Part shown: one piece after another, positions 18,285-27,757 of the stretch
Layout of the letters: the number at the start of each line of letters is the position of its first letter
How positions within the stretch are numbered: the first letter of the stretch is position 1
Source of the DNA: Pseudomonas sp. JUb42
GTDB lineage: Bacteria > Pseudomonadota > Gammaproteobacteria > Pseudomonadales > Pseudomonadaceae
DNA: 64,000 nt
Direction of reading: 5' to 3'
Assembly (NCBI RefSeq): GCF_024807945.1
Contig: NZ_JANUFD010000005.1
Coordinates: 359,302 to 423,301 of the forward strand
Notes under the pieces: model-generated
What the model was told of the DNA's origin: nothing
Database searches by the model: none
What the model saw: only the letters and a program-made list of their open reading frames with translations
Position numbers and translations under genes: made by a program

Positions 18285-19943
18285 ATGTACGTATACGACG
18301 AGTACGATCAGCGGATCATCGAGGACCGCGTCAAGCAGTTCCGTGATCAGACCCGACGCTATCTGGCCGGGGAACTCAGCGAGGAGGAATTCCGTCCTCT
18401 GCGCCTGCAAAATGGGCTTTATGTGCAGCGTTTTGCACCGATGCTGCGCGTAGCCGTGCCTTATGGCCAGCTGACTTCGCGTCAGGTGCGCATGATGGCG
18501 AAGATCGCCCGCGACTACGACAAGGGCTATGCCCACATCAGTACCCGTCAGAACGTGCAGTTCAACTGGCCGGCACTGGAAGACATCCCCGATATCCTGG
18601 CTGAGCTGGCTACCGTGCAGATGCACGCGATCCAGACCAGCGGCAACTGCCTGCGCAACGTCACCACCGACCAGTTCGCCGGTGTCGCAGCCGACGAACT
18701 GGTTGATCCGCGCCCATGGTGCGAGATCGTCCGCCAGTGGACTACGTTCCACCCGGAATTCGCCTACCTGCCGCGCAAGTTCAAGATCGCCATCAATGGT
18801 TCGACCACTGACCGCGCCGCCATCGAAGTGCACGATATCGGCCTGGAGCCGGTACTCAACGCCGCCGGTGAGCTGGGTTTCCGCGTACTGGTAGGTGGCG
18901 GCCTGGGCCGTACTCCGGTAGTCGGTGCCTTCATCAATGAGTTCCTGCCGTGGCAGGACCTGTTGAGCTACCTCGACGCCATCCTGCGGGTATACAACCG
19001 CTACGGCCGTCGTGACAACAAGTACAAGGCGCGGATCAAGATTCTGGTCAAGGCCCTGACCCCTGAAGTCTTCGCCGAGAAGGTCGAGGCGGAAATGGCC
19101 CACCTGCGTGGCGGCCAGACCACCCTGACCGACGCTGAAGTCGAGCGCGTGGCCAAGCACTTCGTTGACCCGGACTACAAGGCCCTGAGCAATCAGGACG
19201 CCGAACTGGCCGCCCTCGATGCTCAGCACCCCGGTTTCGCCCGCTGGCGCACCCGCAACGTACTGGCGCACAAGAAGCCTGGCTATGCAGCGGTGACCCT
19301 GTCGCTCAAGCCTACCGGCGTAGCGCCTGGCGATATCACCGACAAGCAACTGGACGGCGTCGCCGACCTGGCCGACCGTTACAGCTTTGGCCAGCTGCGC
19401 ACCTCCCACGAGCAGAACATCATTCTGGCCGATGTCGAGCAGAGCCAGTTGTTCACCATGTGGAACGAGCTGCGCGAGCAAGGTTTTGCCACGCCGAATA
19501 TCGGCCTGCTGACCGATATCATCTGCTGCCCTGGCGGTGACTTCTGCTCCCTGGCCAACGCCAAGTCGATCCCGATTGCCGAGTCCATCCAGCGCCGTTT
19601 CGACGACCTGGACTACCTGTTCGACATCGGCGAGCTGGACCTGAACATCTCCGGCTGCATGAACGCCTGCGGTCACCACCACGTCGGCCATATCGGCATT
19701 CTCGGCGTGGACAAGAAAGGTGAAGAGTTCTATCAGGTGTCCCTGGGTGGCAGCGCCAGCCGCGACGCCAGCCTGGGCAAGATCCTCGGCCCGTCCTTTG
19801 CCCAGGAAGTGATGCCGGATGTGATCGAGAAGCTGATCGACGTGTACGTGGAGAAACGTACCGAAGACGAGCGCTTCATCGACACCTACCAACGTATTGG
19901 CATCGACCCTTTCAAGGAGCGCGTCTATGCAGCGAATCATTAA
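18285..19943 (+). CDS. cysI: Sulfite reductase hemoprotein CysI
   Basis: A 552-residue siroheme/[4Fe-4S] reductase converting sulfite to sulfide for cysteine synthesis. The first repeat has the ISTRQNVQFNWPALEDIPDI segment and TSGNCLRNVTTD. Cluster cysteines are Cys415 and Cys421 in CCPGGDFC and Cys458 and Cys462 in SGCMNACGHHH. No cysJ flavoprotein is nearby, so it is likely the single-subunit type using an external electron donor. The frame opens upstream; the ATG at 18285 gives the family start MYVYDEYDQRIIEDRV. It overlaps the DUF934 gene by 17 bases. Confidence 0.95.
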   Translation: MYVYDEYDQRIIEDRVKQFRDQTRRYLAGELSEEEFRPLRLQNGLYVQRFAPMLRVAVPYGQLTSRQVRMMAKIARDYDKGYAHISTRQNVQFNWPALEDIPDILAELATVQMHAIQTSGNCLRNVTTDQFAGVAADELVDPRPWCEIVRQWTTFHPEFAYLPRKFKIAINGSTTDRAAIEVHDIGLEPVLNAAGELGFRVLVGGGLGRTPVVGAFINEFLPWQDLLSYLDAILRVYNRYGRRDNKYKARIKILVKALTPEVFAEKVEAEMAHLRGGQTTLTDAEVERVAKHFVDPDYKALSNQDAELAALDAQHPGFARWRTRNVLAHKKPGYAAVTLSLKPTGVAPGDITDKQLDGVADLADRYSFGQLRTSHEQNIILADVEQSQLFTMWNELREQGFATPNIGLLTDIICCPGGDFCSLANAKSIPIAESIQRRFDDLDYLFDIGELDLNISGCMNACGHHHVGHIGILGVDKKGEEFYQVSLGGSASRDASLGKILGPSFAQEVMPDVIEKLIDVYVEKRTEDERFIDTYQRIGIDPFKERVYAANH

Positions 19944-20421
19944 GAATCACGCGGTCATCGACGAAACCTGGCACCTGCTGCCCAAGGAAACGACCCTCGA
20001 TGGCCTGTCCAACTGCGACGACCTGATCGTGCCCCTGGCCCTGTGGCGTGATCACGCCCATGCGCTCAAGGCCCGCGATGGCGGCCTGGGCGTCTGGCTG
20101 GACAGCGACGAAGAAGCCGAGGAAATCGGTGATGACGTCGATCAGTTCCAGGTCATTGCCCTGAACTTCCCGGCCTTCACTGACGGGCGCAGTTACTCCA
20201 ACGCGCGCCTGCTGCGTGATCGCTATGGCTATAAAGGCGAGCTGCGAGCCATTGGCGACGTGTTGCGCGACCAGTTGTTCTACCTGCAACGCTGCGGCTT
20301 CGACGCCTTCGCCATTCGCGCCGACAAAGACCCGTACGAAGCCCTGGAAGGTCTGAACGACTTCTCGGTAACGTACCAGGCAGCGACTGATGAGCCGCTG
20401 CCGTTGTTCCGTCGGCGCTGA
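19927..20421 (+). CDS. DUF934 protein, sulfite reduction partner
   Basis: A 164-residue protein of the DUF934 family, which is nearly always encoded right after cysI in pseudomonads and is thought to help sulfite reduction. Conserved blocks are WHLLPKE, VPLALWRDH, GVWLDSDEE, the LNFPAFTDGRSYSNARLLRD core and CGFDAFAIRAD. It starts with an ATG at 19927 inside cysI, so expression is translationally coupled. No cofactor motif is visible and its biochemical role is unproven. Confidence 0.88.
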   Translation: MQRIIKNHAVIDETWHLLPKETTLDGLSNCDDLIVPLALWRDHAHALKARDGGLGVWLDSDEEAEEIGDDVDQFQVIALNFPAFTDGRSYSNARLLRDRYGYKGELRAIGDVLRDQLFYLQRCGFDAFAIRADKDPYEALEGLNDFSVTYQAATDEPLPLFRRR

Positions 20422-20438
20422 TTCGCACTGAAATACAA

Positions 20439-20496
20439 CCTGTAGGACTGGCTTTAGCCGGGAGAGCGCTCTCGCGGCTGAAGCCGCTCCTACAGG
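20439..20496. repeat. REP-like inverted repeat (TAGGAGCGGCTTCAGCCG type)
   Basis: CTGTAGGACTGGCTTTAGCC and GGCTGAAGCCGCTCCTACAG form an imperfect hairpin across a GAGAGCGCTCTC palindrome. It lies between convergent genes. Confidence 0.75.
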
Positions 20497-20510
20497 AATA
20501 TCGAGCTTTT

Positions 20511-23500
20511 TCAGTCGCTCCTCTTTTCTCCCGCCAACTCCTCCTCCGTCAATCGCTTCATCAATGCCCGTTCATCATCACGCCGTTGGCGCATCAGCGC
20601 ATCGGCCGCGTCCTTGTAGGCCGCATCGCTCATAGACTCCTTCTCCAATCTTTCATCCAGCGCTTCCATCCGTTCTGCGGTCGGCTGCCGACAGAGCACG
20701 AACCGATCGGCGTAGTGGCGCTCAAGGTAATCCACCCAGAATTCACGGCCGAGAGCAAACTCCGCCAGGCGTGCCGTAGTTTCGTTGCCGAGAACGATCT
20801 GCCCGGTACGCGCAATGACCTGCAGCGAAACATCCGCAACATCGCCATAGACCATTCTGCGGGTATTGATCGGCAGCTCCAGGCGGCTGGCCAGCCTTGT
20901 GCGATAGGCCAGTATCACCTCGACATCCTCGACGAAATCGATCCTGCCAGCAGCATCTCGGCGAGCAATGGCATCTACCTCTTCGAGCCGGTAAAGGCCA
21001 CGCAACAACTTCAATAACGACTGCCCTTCAGCTCCGGCAACAACCTGGGCCCTGGCCCGGCTGACCAGCACCTCCAGTTCCATGTTGCTGAACATGACCG
21101 CCGCGCCATCGGCACAGGTCTGCGGATGAGCGGCCATGCCCGCCAGACGACCGCGCAATGCCTGGTCCTGCGCGCTCGCTTCCAGCACCCTCCACACGCG
21201 TTCGCTGACACCTTCAGGGTCGATCTCGAAATCGGCAGAACCCTGCTGCCTGGCAATCACCTCGAAGAAATCGGTCGCGTGCTCCTGGGTCAACAGCAGA
21301 TCCCAGACATCCCTGCGCCTGGCACGCTGCGCCATCGGGGTTCGCGCCAGCCAGAAGTCGAGGCTCCCGCCCTGTGGCTGCTCGACGAGGGGCACCCGCA
21401 GGATCGCCAAACGACCGCGCGCTATCGGAACTAACGGGTTGCCATCGAGCAGGCTGTGCTGCAGCAACCTCCCCCGCTCGAAAAAGGCTTCAGGCAGCGT
21501 GGTGATCAGGTTATTGCGCAAATCCAGAGCCAACAGATTGGGCAGATCACAGACCCCGGCCGGCAGCGCGCTGATGCCGGTATGACGCAGGAACAGATTG
21601 ATCAGCTCGGGCATGCTGCTCACATCCAGCATCGGGCCCAGCGGGTTGAAGGACAGGTCCAGTTGCTTGAGCCTTGGCAACGTCCTGAGGGTATTCATCA
21701 TCTCGAGACTGAGTTCGATACGGTTATTGGCCAGGCTCAAGCGGGTCAGTTGCGCCAACCCCCTTATGCCGTCGGGCACCCGCTCCAGAAAGTTATGCTC
21801 AAGATTGAGCCAACGCAGGTTCGGGCATTTGATCAGCAAGCCACTGGCATTCAGATGCGAGGTAAAAGTTGCCGACAGGTTAATGGCGGTGACATGACTG
21901 AAATCACCCGGCAATGGCGGCAGATCGCCCAAGGGAATGCTTGCCAGATTGAGCATATAGCCCTCGATATGTCGCGCCGCCAGGCCTTCGACCGGGGTTT
22001 GCCGCTGCCAGCAACGCTTGATGATATCGGCCGCCCGGCTGCGGGCTTCTCTTGATACGGGAATCGAAACGCCGTCGATCCTTGGGCCCCAACGCAACGG
22101 ACCACTGATCCAACGTTCAAGGCTTTGCTCCAGCTCCTGATAATCCGCTGCCAGTTGCAGCAGCTGCACCTCCAGCGCCACACCACTGCCACGCAGCCCG
22201 GCAAGAAACTCAGCCACCTGCTGCGGTGAGAAGCCCGGATACAACGCCTTGACTCGCTCATCCAGTGACAATCCCGGCACCCAAGGCTCACCCGCCGGTA
22301 CTGGCGGCCCGCTATCCATGCCGCCCTTTAGCCCGCCTTTATCGATATCCCATTGGTCGTTGGGCAGTTGCCGGACGAAGGGCCCGACCTCGCCCTTGCC
22401 ATCAGGGGAGATGATTCGCCATTGGCGCACAGCGTCTTCCCAGCGAACCTCATAGGCCTTGTCATGAATAGTGAGTAAGTAACGACCATCGGCATGATGG
22501 ATATCGAGCATGCCGTTGGGACCGGGGATCGTCGGCGCGCCCTCAACAGTGCTGGCCGGCGCCTCGAAAGTACGCAGGGACTGGCGTAGCGATGGGCTAA
22601 GGGAGGCCAATCCGGGCGGCTGACTGGTAAATCGTAGCGCGGCCTGCGGCTGTGCCAGAGTGACGCTCGATTCGACCCGGTCAACCGCAGCCTCTGCTCC
22701 CTCGACAGCACCGATGAGTTCCCCGGCAGCCAGGGGCACGGCATTGAACAGCCCAAACTCAACGCGCTGCAGCCCCTGTTGACGCTGCTTCAGGCTGTTG
22801 CTTCGGACAATCTGGGCAGTGCCGGTGCCAATCAGGGTGACGGACAGACCGGCAATAAATGGAATGGCTTCAGGCACGACCAGAGCAATCACGCCAGTCA
22901 CCAGCAGACTTCTGGACAGTCCTTCGCTCAACCCATTGAGCAGCGCGTCGGCCGATGTACGGATCACCGAGCCTGCATCCGAGTTCAGGCGTTGCTGCAT
23001 CCGCCTGCGCAGCAGCACGAAGGGATCGCCGCTGATCGTCTTGCCTGCGTGAATCAGGTGCCGGGGCGGCCAGGCGCCACTGTCGTAGCTGAGCCAATGG
23101 GGATAGACCGCCACACCTTCCAGTGTCGCACCCAAACCACTCACAAACAGACCGTCGTGATCATCCCGTTCACGGAAATGCAGTTCCAGCGCCGCTCGCT
23201 TGCGCGGGTCACGGCATTGCGCCGCCAACCAGTCAGCCATGGCATGTTCATCGGCAAAGCCATGGACGGGAGAAGAATTGCCCGGAATATACAGCAGCAC
23301 ACGCGGGTGGCGCGTGTCCCGAATCAGCAGGATATCCGTCGAGGTATAGCGATGGATCTTCAACGGGGCGATCTGCACATGGGGGGCCGCACGGGTCGGG
23401 CCCTCAAGCTGATCAGGCGTCAATGTGCTCCACTGCTGTGTATCTGGCAGCCCCACGGCGCTGAGTGCCAGCAACCGGTCCACCTCACTCAGGCTGTTCT

Positions 23501-24095
23501 CAGCGGCCTGGAGCAGCACCGCTTTGATAAACGCCGCCTTGATCAATACCGGGTAATGGCGGGCATTCACCGACCAGAACTTCTTCAGATACGCCTGATA
23601 GCGCTTACGCAGATCCAGGTCTTTGACAAACGCCTTGAAGACCTCGGGGCTTACGTTGACGTGGGTCGAGGGGTCATATATCTGGGGAAAGCTGTCTTTG
23701 TACAGGCCTTCGCTGAGGAATACCCGTGCATCTGCCGCCAACTGCTCGACCTGCCGCATTGCGATGCCGCCGTCGCGATAGGGCACGGCATGACCAATAC
23801 CGTTCAGCCAGCCAAAGTGCTTTTGATAGCGCTTAACGGCGGCTTCGGTCAGCGTCAAGGCGCTGAAAATCGTCGCGGGACAAGGCGTTGAGTTTTCATT
23901 GAAAGTCAGGGTGACGATGCGCGTGGCATCCGGGTCGAGATCAACAGACCAGTGAGTCTTGGCGTATTTCCTGATCTGGGTGCGAGCAAAGCCACGCGGG
24001 CTTTTGACGATCTTGCCGTGGGCGGTGATATAGGCGGCCATCAATGGATGGTCGGCCGGGTAGACAATAGTGTTCGGCATAGTGGGCCATTTCAT
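20511..24095 (-). CDS. Leucine-rich-repeat protein with NEL-type E3 ubiquitin ligase domain
   Basis: A 1194-residue protein. Residues 1-600 resemble the DUF6543-type N-terminal region of large Pseudomonas toxins/effectors, with a hydrophobic segment at about 393-423. Residues about 730-885 hold leucine-rich repeats (NLRWLNLEHNFLERVPDGI, QLTRLSLANNRIE, LKQLDLSFNPL, LLALDLRNNLITTLPEAFF). Residues about 900-1190 resemble the NEL domain of IpaH/SspH ligases, with the expected catalytic Cys994 in PQTCADGA. Such proteins ubiquitinate host targets after delivery into eukaryotic cells. No signal peptide, chaperone or secretion genes are nearby, so the delivery route is unknown. MPNTIVYP at 24080 is an alternative start. 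Confidence 0.82.
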   Translation of the reverse strand: MKWPTMPNTIVYPADHPLMAAYITAHGKIVKSPRGFARTQIRKYAKTHWSVDLDPDATRIVTLTFNENSTPCPATIFSALTLTEAAVKRYQKHFGWLNGIGHAVPYRDGGIAMRQVEQLAADARVFLSEGLYKDSFPQIYDPSTHVNVSPEVFKAFVKDLDLRKRYQAYLKKFWSVNARHYPVLIKAAFIKAVLLQAAENSLSEVDRLLALSAVGLPDTQQWSTLTPDQLEGPTRAAPHVQIAPLKIHRYTSTDILLIRDTRHPRVLLYIPGNSSPVHGFADEHAMADWLAAQCRDPRKRAALELHFRERDDHDGLFVSGLGATLEGVAVYPHWLSYDSGAWPPRHLIHAGKTISGDPFVLLRRRMQQRLNSDAGSVIRTSADALLNGLSEGLSRSLLVTGVIALVVPEAIPFIAGLSVTLIGTGTAQIVRSNSLKQRQQGLQRVEFGLFNAVPLAAGELIGAVEGAEAAVDRVESSVTLAQPQAALRFTSQPPGLASLSPSLRQSLRTFEAPASTVEGAPTIPGPNGMLDIHHADGRYLLTIHDKAYEVRWEDAVRQWRIISPDGKGEVGPFVRQLPNDQWDIDKGGLKGGMDSGPPVPAGEPWVPGLSLDERVKALYPGFSPQQVAEFLAGLRGSGVALEVQLLQLAADYQELEQSLERWISGPLRWGPRIDGVSIPVSREARSRAADIIKRCWQRQTPVEGLAARHIEGYMLNLASIPLGDLPPLPGDFSHVTAINLSATFTSHLNASGLLIKCPNLRWLNLEHNFLERVPDGIRGLAQLTRLSLANNRIELSLEMMNTLRTLPRLKQLDLSFNPLGPMLDVSSMPELINLFLRHTGISALPAGVCDLPNLLALDLRNNLITTLPEAFFERGRLLQHSLLDGNPLVPIARGRLAILRVPLVEQPQGGSLDFWLARTPMAQRARRRDVWDLLLTQEHATDFFEVIARQQGSADFEIDPEGVSERVWRVLEASAQDQALRGRLAGMAAHPQTCADGAAVMFSNMELEVLVSRARAQVVAGAEGQSLLKLLRGLYRLEEVDAIARRDAAGRIDFVEDVEVILAYRTRLASRLELPINTRRMVYGDVADVSLQVIARTGQIVLGNETTARLAEFALGREFWVDYLERHYADRFVLCRQPTAERMEALDERLEKESMSDAAYKDAADALMRQRRDDERALMKRLTEEELAGEKRSD

Positions 24096-24164
24096 TCAAT
24101 TGGAAGAAATGGCCAGCCTATCAACGCGTTTTGCAGAAAAAGCTTAAATAGATACCGCAGCCAG

Positions 24165-25187
24165 TTACAGGAAGCGTTGCTGAGTCAGACGGCTCCACCA
24201 GCGGGTCAGCAGATGATCCACCGAACCACTCGCCGCCAGCCCTACCCGCTCCTGCAGACTCTTGCGCTGGGCGAAGTGAAGGTGGAAGACGTCTGCCGAT
24301 TTGGCTTTTTCGGACAGGTATTCGTCGCTGGTCTTGAGTTCGTCGACCAGTTGCTTGTCCAGGGCCGCCATGCCCAGCCAGACTTCACCGGTAGCCACTT
24401 CGTCGATGCTCAGTTGTGGCCGGTAGCGGGCAACGAAGTTCTTGAACAAGTCGTGGGTGATGTCCAGGTCCTGCTGGAACTTCTCCCGGCCCTTCTCGGT
24501 GTTTTCGCCGAAGACCGTCAAAGTGCGCTTGTACTCACCGGCAGTAAGCACTTCGAAGTCGATATCATGCTTTTTCAGCAGTCGATTGACGTTGGGCAGC
24601 TGCGCCACGACGCCGATGGAGCCAAGGATGGCGAACGGCGCACTGATGATCCTGTCGCCGATGCACGCCATCATGTAACCGCCGCTGGCCGCGACCTTGT
24701 CGATGCAAATGGTCAGGGGAATGCCGGCCTGGCGGATCCGCGCCAGTTGCGAGGACGCCAAGCCATAGCTGTGAACCATGCCGCCGCCGCTTTCCAGGCG
24801 CAGCACCACTTCGTCCTTGTCGGTGGCCACGCTCAGCAGCGCGGTGATCTCATGGCGCATGCTTTCGGTGGCCGATGCCTTGATGTCACCATCGAAGTCC
24901 AGCACGTAGACCCGTGGCTTGACCTCGGCGGCTTTCTTTTCCAGCTTCTGCGCCTTGCCTTGTTGCTTGCGCAGGGCCTTGAGGGCGTCCTTACCGAGCA
25001 GCGACTGCTCAAGGCGCTCACGCAGACCCTTGTAGAAATCATTCAGCTTGGTGACCTGCATCTGCCCTGCCGTGCGGCGACGGCCCTTGCCACGCAGCGC
25101 GGCGATAAACACCAGCACGACGATAATGGCGACCACCAGTGTGACCGTCTTGGCCAGAAAACTGGCGTAATCGGCTAAAAACTCCAC
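24165..25187 (-). CDS. sohB: Probable inner-membrane protease SohB
   Basis: A 340-residue S49-family peptidase. It has an N-terminal membrane helix (residues 13-31), a basic/coiled region and a protease domain. The nucleophile Ser168 lies in KVAASGGYMMA and the general base Lys220 in AGEYKRT, the Ser/Lys dyad of signal peptide peptidases. The catalytic domain probably faces the periplasm and degrades membrane or exported proteins. It is divergent from the histidine phosphatase gene. Confidence 0.93.
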   Translation of the reverse strand: MEFLADYASFLAKTVTLVVAIIVVLVFIAALRGKGRRRTAGQMQVTKLNDFYKGLRERLEQSLLGKDALKALRKQQGKAQKLEKKAAEVKPRVYVLDFDGDIKASATESMRHEITALLSVATDKDEVVLRLESGGGMVHSYGLASSQLARIRQAGIPLTICIDKVAASGGYMMACIGDRIISAPFAILGSIGVVAQLPNVNRLLKKHDIDFEVLTAGEYKRTLTVFGENTEKGREKFQQDLDITHDLFKNFVARYRPQLSIDEVATGEVWLGMAALDKQLVDELKTSDEYLSEKAKSADVFHLHFAQRKSLQERVGLAASGSVDHLLTRWWSRLTQQRFL

Positions 25188-25333
25188 AGATATTCCTCAA
25201 TTGCATGACGCCCCCCGAGACAGGGGCGCGAACGTCCAAGCATACCGACGTGACCCGCCGCCGACCAGCCAGAGCGTTTGTACGAAGTTTCCACGACAGG
25301 GAAAGACCATTCAAACAAACGTATGAATTTTCA

Positions 25334-25362
25334 TTGACAGCCCACCGGCATCCTCATAACCT
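25334..25362 (+). promoter_or_regulatory. Candidate sigma-70 promoter for the histidine phosphatase gene
   Basis: Perfect TTGACA at 25334-25339, a 17-base spacer and TAACCT at 25357-25362, ending 34 bases before the GTG start at 25397. The -10 match is modest. Confidence 0.4.
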
Positions 25363-25396
25363 CGCCAAACCTTCACCGTACCGGGATGACACGGAC

Positions 25397-26098
25397 GTGG
25401 GCAGCATCTATTTGATACGACATGGCCAGGCCTCGTTTGGTGCCGACAACTACGACGTGTTGTCGGCGCTGGGCATTCGTCAGGCCGAACTGGTCGGCGC
25501 CCACCTGGCCCAGATGGATATCAGCCTCGACCGTTGCATCGCCGGTTCATTACGCCGCCAGCAGCACACGGCCGACGCGGCATTGGCGCAGTTGTCGAAC
25601 GCAGCACCGGCGCTGGAAATCGATGCGGCCTTCGATGAGTTCGATGCCGAAGCGGTGATTCGCGCCCTGCTCCCGGCCATGCTCGACGACGAACCCCAGG
25701 CTCTGGAGGTCATGCGTAACGCCACCGAGCACCGCGCCGAGTTCCAGCGGCTGTTTGCCCTGGTCATCGCCCGCTGGGTCAGCGGCGAATATGACACCCC
25801 CGGCCTGCAAAGCTGGCAGCAGTTCCTCGAACAGGTTCAGGGCGGCCTGCACCGGCTGCTTGACAGCGCCGAAGGCCATGAACGCATCGCCGTGTTTACT
25901 TCTGGCGGCACCATCACCGCCCTGCTTCACTTGATTACGCAAATACCGGTCGCTCAGGCATTCGAGCTCAACTGGCAAATCGTCAATACCTCGCTGAACC
26001 TGCTGAAGTTTCGCGGGCGCGAGGTGGCACTGGCTTCCTTCAACAGTCACGCACATCTGCAACTGTTGAGGACGCCGGAACTCATCACTTATCGCTGA
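25397..26098 (+). CDS. Histidine phosphatase family protein
   Basis: A 233-residue phosphoglycerate-mutase-like phosphatase. The catalytic motif IYLIRHGQASFG lies at the very N-terminus, with RHG holding the phospho-accepting His. A second SLRRQQHTA block holds a conserved Arg, and the C-terminal VFTSGGTITALL replaces the usual SHG-type motif. The frame opens much further upstream (25205), but the GTG at 25397 puts the motif at the N-terminus as usual in this family and follows a plausible promoter. The substrate is unknown. It is followed closely by the SCP2 gene. Confidence 0.82.
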   Translation: MGSIYLIRHGQASFGADNYDVLSALGIRQAELVGAHLAQMDISLDRCIAGSLRRQQHTADAALAQLSNAAPALEIDAAFDEFDAEAVIRALLPAMLDDEPQALEVMRNATEHRAEFQRLFALVIARWVSGEYDTPGLQSWQQFLEQVQGGLHRLLDSAEGHERIAVFTSGGTITALLHLITQIPVAQAFELNWQIVNTSLNLLKFRGREVALASFNSHAHLQLLRTPELITYR

Positions 26099-26153
26099 GT
26101 CCGGCACACCGCGTCTTGCGACGCTGTACCCACACTAGAAAAAGGATCGAACC

Positions 26154-26468
26154 ATGACCTCTGTAGCCGACGCCGTTCAAGCAATGAAAGCCAAGTTCAA
26201 CCCAAGCGCCGCCGCTGGCCTGGACCTGGTTTTCGGTTTCCGCATCGACGAAGACAAACACTTCTCCCTGATCGTCAAGGACAGCACCTGCGAGCTCCAG
26301 GAAGGCGAAAACCCTGACGCACAAGTGACCCTGGTCATGGACGCCGCTACTCTGGAAGGCATCGTCAGCGGTGAGACCGACGGCATGCAGGCGTTCATGG
26401 GCGGCAAGCTGCGCACCGAAGGCGACATGATGCTGGCCATGAAGCTGAGCGAACTGTTCCCGGCATAA
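26154..26468 (+). CDS. SCP2 sterol-binding domain protein
   Basis: A 104-residue single-domain SCP2-like protein: the core GLDLVFGFRIDEDKHFSLIVKD and the following VTLVMDAATLEGIVSGETDG..AFMGGKLRTEGDMMLAMKL match the family, which binds lipids or acyl groups in a hydrophobic pocket. AAAGGA lies about six bases before the ATG. It lies 55 bases after the histidine phosphatase gene and ends with a strong terminator, so the two are probably co-transcribed. A related lipid or acyl-CoA role is suggested by the next two genes but not shown. Confidence 0.9.
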   Translation: MTSVADAVQAMKAKFNPSAAAGLDLVFGFRIDEDKHFSLIVKDSTCELQEGENPDAQVTLVMDAATLEGIVSGETDGMQAFMGGKLRTEGDMMLAMKLSELFPA

Positions 26469-26494
26469 GGCCTGCGACAACGCTGATGCACACG

Positions 26495-26527
26495 AAACCG
26501 AGGTCTGCCCAGGCCTCGGTTTTTTTG
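26495..26527 (+). terminator. Rho-independent terminator after the SCP2 gene
   Basis: AAACCGAGG and CCTCGGTTT arms around TCTGCCCAGG, followed by a run of T to 26526. Confidence 0.88.
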
Positions 26528-26565
26528 TCGCTGAAAAAGCTGAAAAGCTTGATCAAGATCACTGA

Positions 26566-26592
26566 TTGACCTGCAACACGCTGGCCTATAAG
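26566..26592 (+). promoter_or_regulatory. Possible promoter for the phosphotransferase-SDR pair
   Basis: TTGACC at 26566 and TATAAG at 26587 with a short 15-base spacer, 75 bases before the ATG at 26667. The short spacer weakens the call. Confidence 0.3.
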
Positions 26593-26666
26593 GCCGTTTC
26601 CAGCTTGTGAGCTGCATTAGATTAGTCAATGATCTGTGCGCTCCATAATAAGTAGAAGGGATAAGC

Positions 26667-27734
26667 ATGGCGCTCACCGACCAGTCCACTCAGATCCGTA
26701 GCGGCGAAGAACTCGACACTGCGCTCATCGATCCTTATATCAAGGCGCACATTCCCGGCCTGAGCGGCAGCCCGGCGATCAGCCAGTTTCCCGGCGGCGC
26801 ATCGAACCTGACTTACCTGCTGCAATACCCCGAACAGGAGTTCGTCCTGCGCCGCCCGCCGTTCGGCCACAAAGCCAAGTCTGCCCATGACATGGGCCGC
26901 GAGTACCGCATCCTCAATCAGCTGCGTGATGCCTTCCCCTTCTGCCCCAAGGCCTACGTGCACTGCACCGACGAATCGGTGATCGGCGCCGAGTTCTACG
27001 TGATGGAGCGGGTCAAGGGCATCATCCTGCGCGCCGAACTGCCTGCCGAGCTAAACCTCGATGCCGGGCAGACTGAAGCGCTGTGCAAAAGCTTCATCGA
27101 CCGCTTCGTCGAACTGCACCGGGTTGATTACACGGCATGCGGCCTGGCTGACCTGGGCAAGCCCGAGGGCTATGTGGCCCGGCAGATCAGCGGCTGGAGC
27201 GACCGTTACGCCAAGGCCCTCACCCCTGATGCCCCGGCCTGGGACAAGGTCCGCGACTGGCTGCTGGAAAAGATGCCCGCCGACCATCCGGTCTCCAGCA
27301 TCGTCCACAACGACTACCGCTTCGACAACGTGATCCTCGACCCGGCGAACCCGATGCAGATCATCGGCGTGCTCGACTGGGAGCTGACCACCCTCGGCGA
27401 TCCGCTGATGGACCTGGGCAACACCCTGGCCTACTGGATCGAAGCCGACGACCCGGCACCGGTGCAACTGATGCGCCGCCAGCCCAGCCACGCGCCGGGC
27501 ATGCTCACCCGTCGCCAGTTTGTCGACTACTACGCCGAGCGTTCGGGCATCGCCATCGACAACTTCGACTTCTACTACACCTACGGCCTGTTCCGTCTGG
27601 CCGGCATCGTGCAGCAGATCTACTACAGGTTTTTCCACGGCCAGACTCAGGACAAGCGCTTCGCCCAGTTCATTCACATGAATAAGCTGCTCGAGCACAT
27701 GGCCCTGCAAGTGATCGGCAAATCCAGTCTCTGA
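26667..27734 (+). CDS. Phosphotransferase family (APH/ACAD10-like) kinase
   Basis: A 355-residue aminoglycoside-phosphotransferase-fold kinase. The nucleotide-binding lobe has SNLTYLLQYPEQEFVLRRPP and the catalytic loop is IVHNDYRFDN with Asp216. The metal-binding Asp237 is in VLDWELTTLGDPLMDLG. These are close to the kinase part of eukaryotic ACAD10/11, which phosphorylates 4-hydroxy acyl-CoAs. A role in hydroxy-acid or acyl-CoA breakdown is plausible; antibiotic resistance is not indicated. It is followed after 23 bases by an SDR in an apparent operon. Confidence 0.85.
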   Translation: MALTDQSTQIRSGEELDTALIDPYIKAHIPGLSGSPAISQFPGGASNLTYLLQYPEQEFVLRRPPFGHKAKSAHDMGREYRILNQLRDAFPFCPKAYVHCTDESVIGAEFYVMERVKGIILRAELPAELNLDAGQTEALCKSFIDRFVELHRVDYTACGLADLGKPEGYVARQISGWSDRYAKALTPDAPAWDKVRDWLLEKMPADHPVSSIVHNDYRFDNVILDPANPMQIIGVLDWELTTLGDPLMDLGNTLAYWIEADDPAPVQLMRRQPSHAPGMLTRRQFVDYYAERSGIAIDNFDFYYTYGLFRLAGIVQQIYYRFFHGQTQDKRFAQFIHMNKLLEHMALQVIGKSSL

Positions 27735-27757
27735 TTGCGACCTATAAGGAAGACAGC

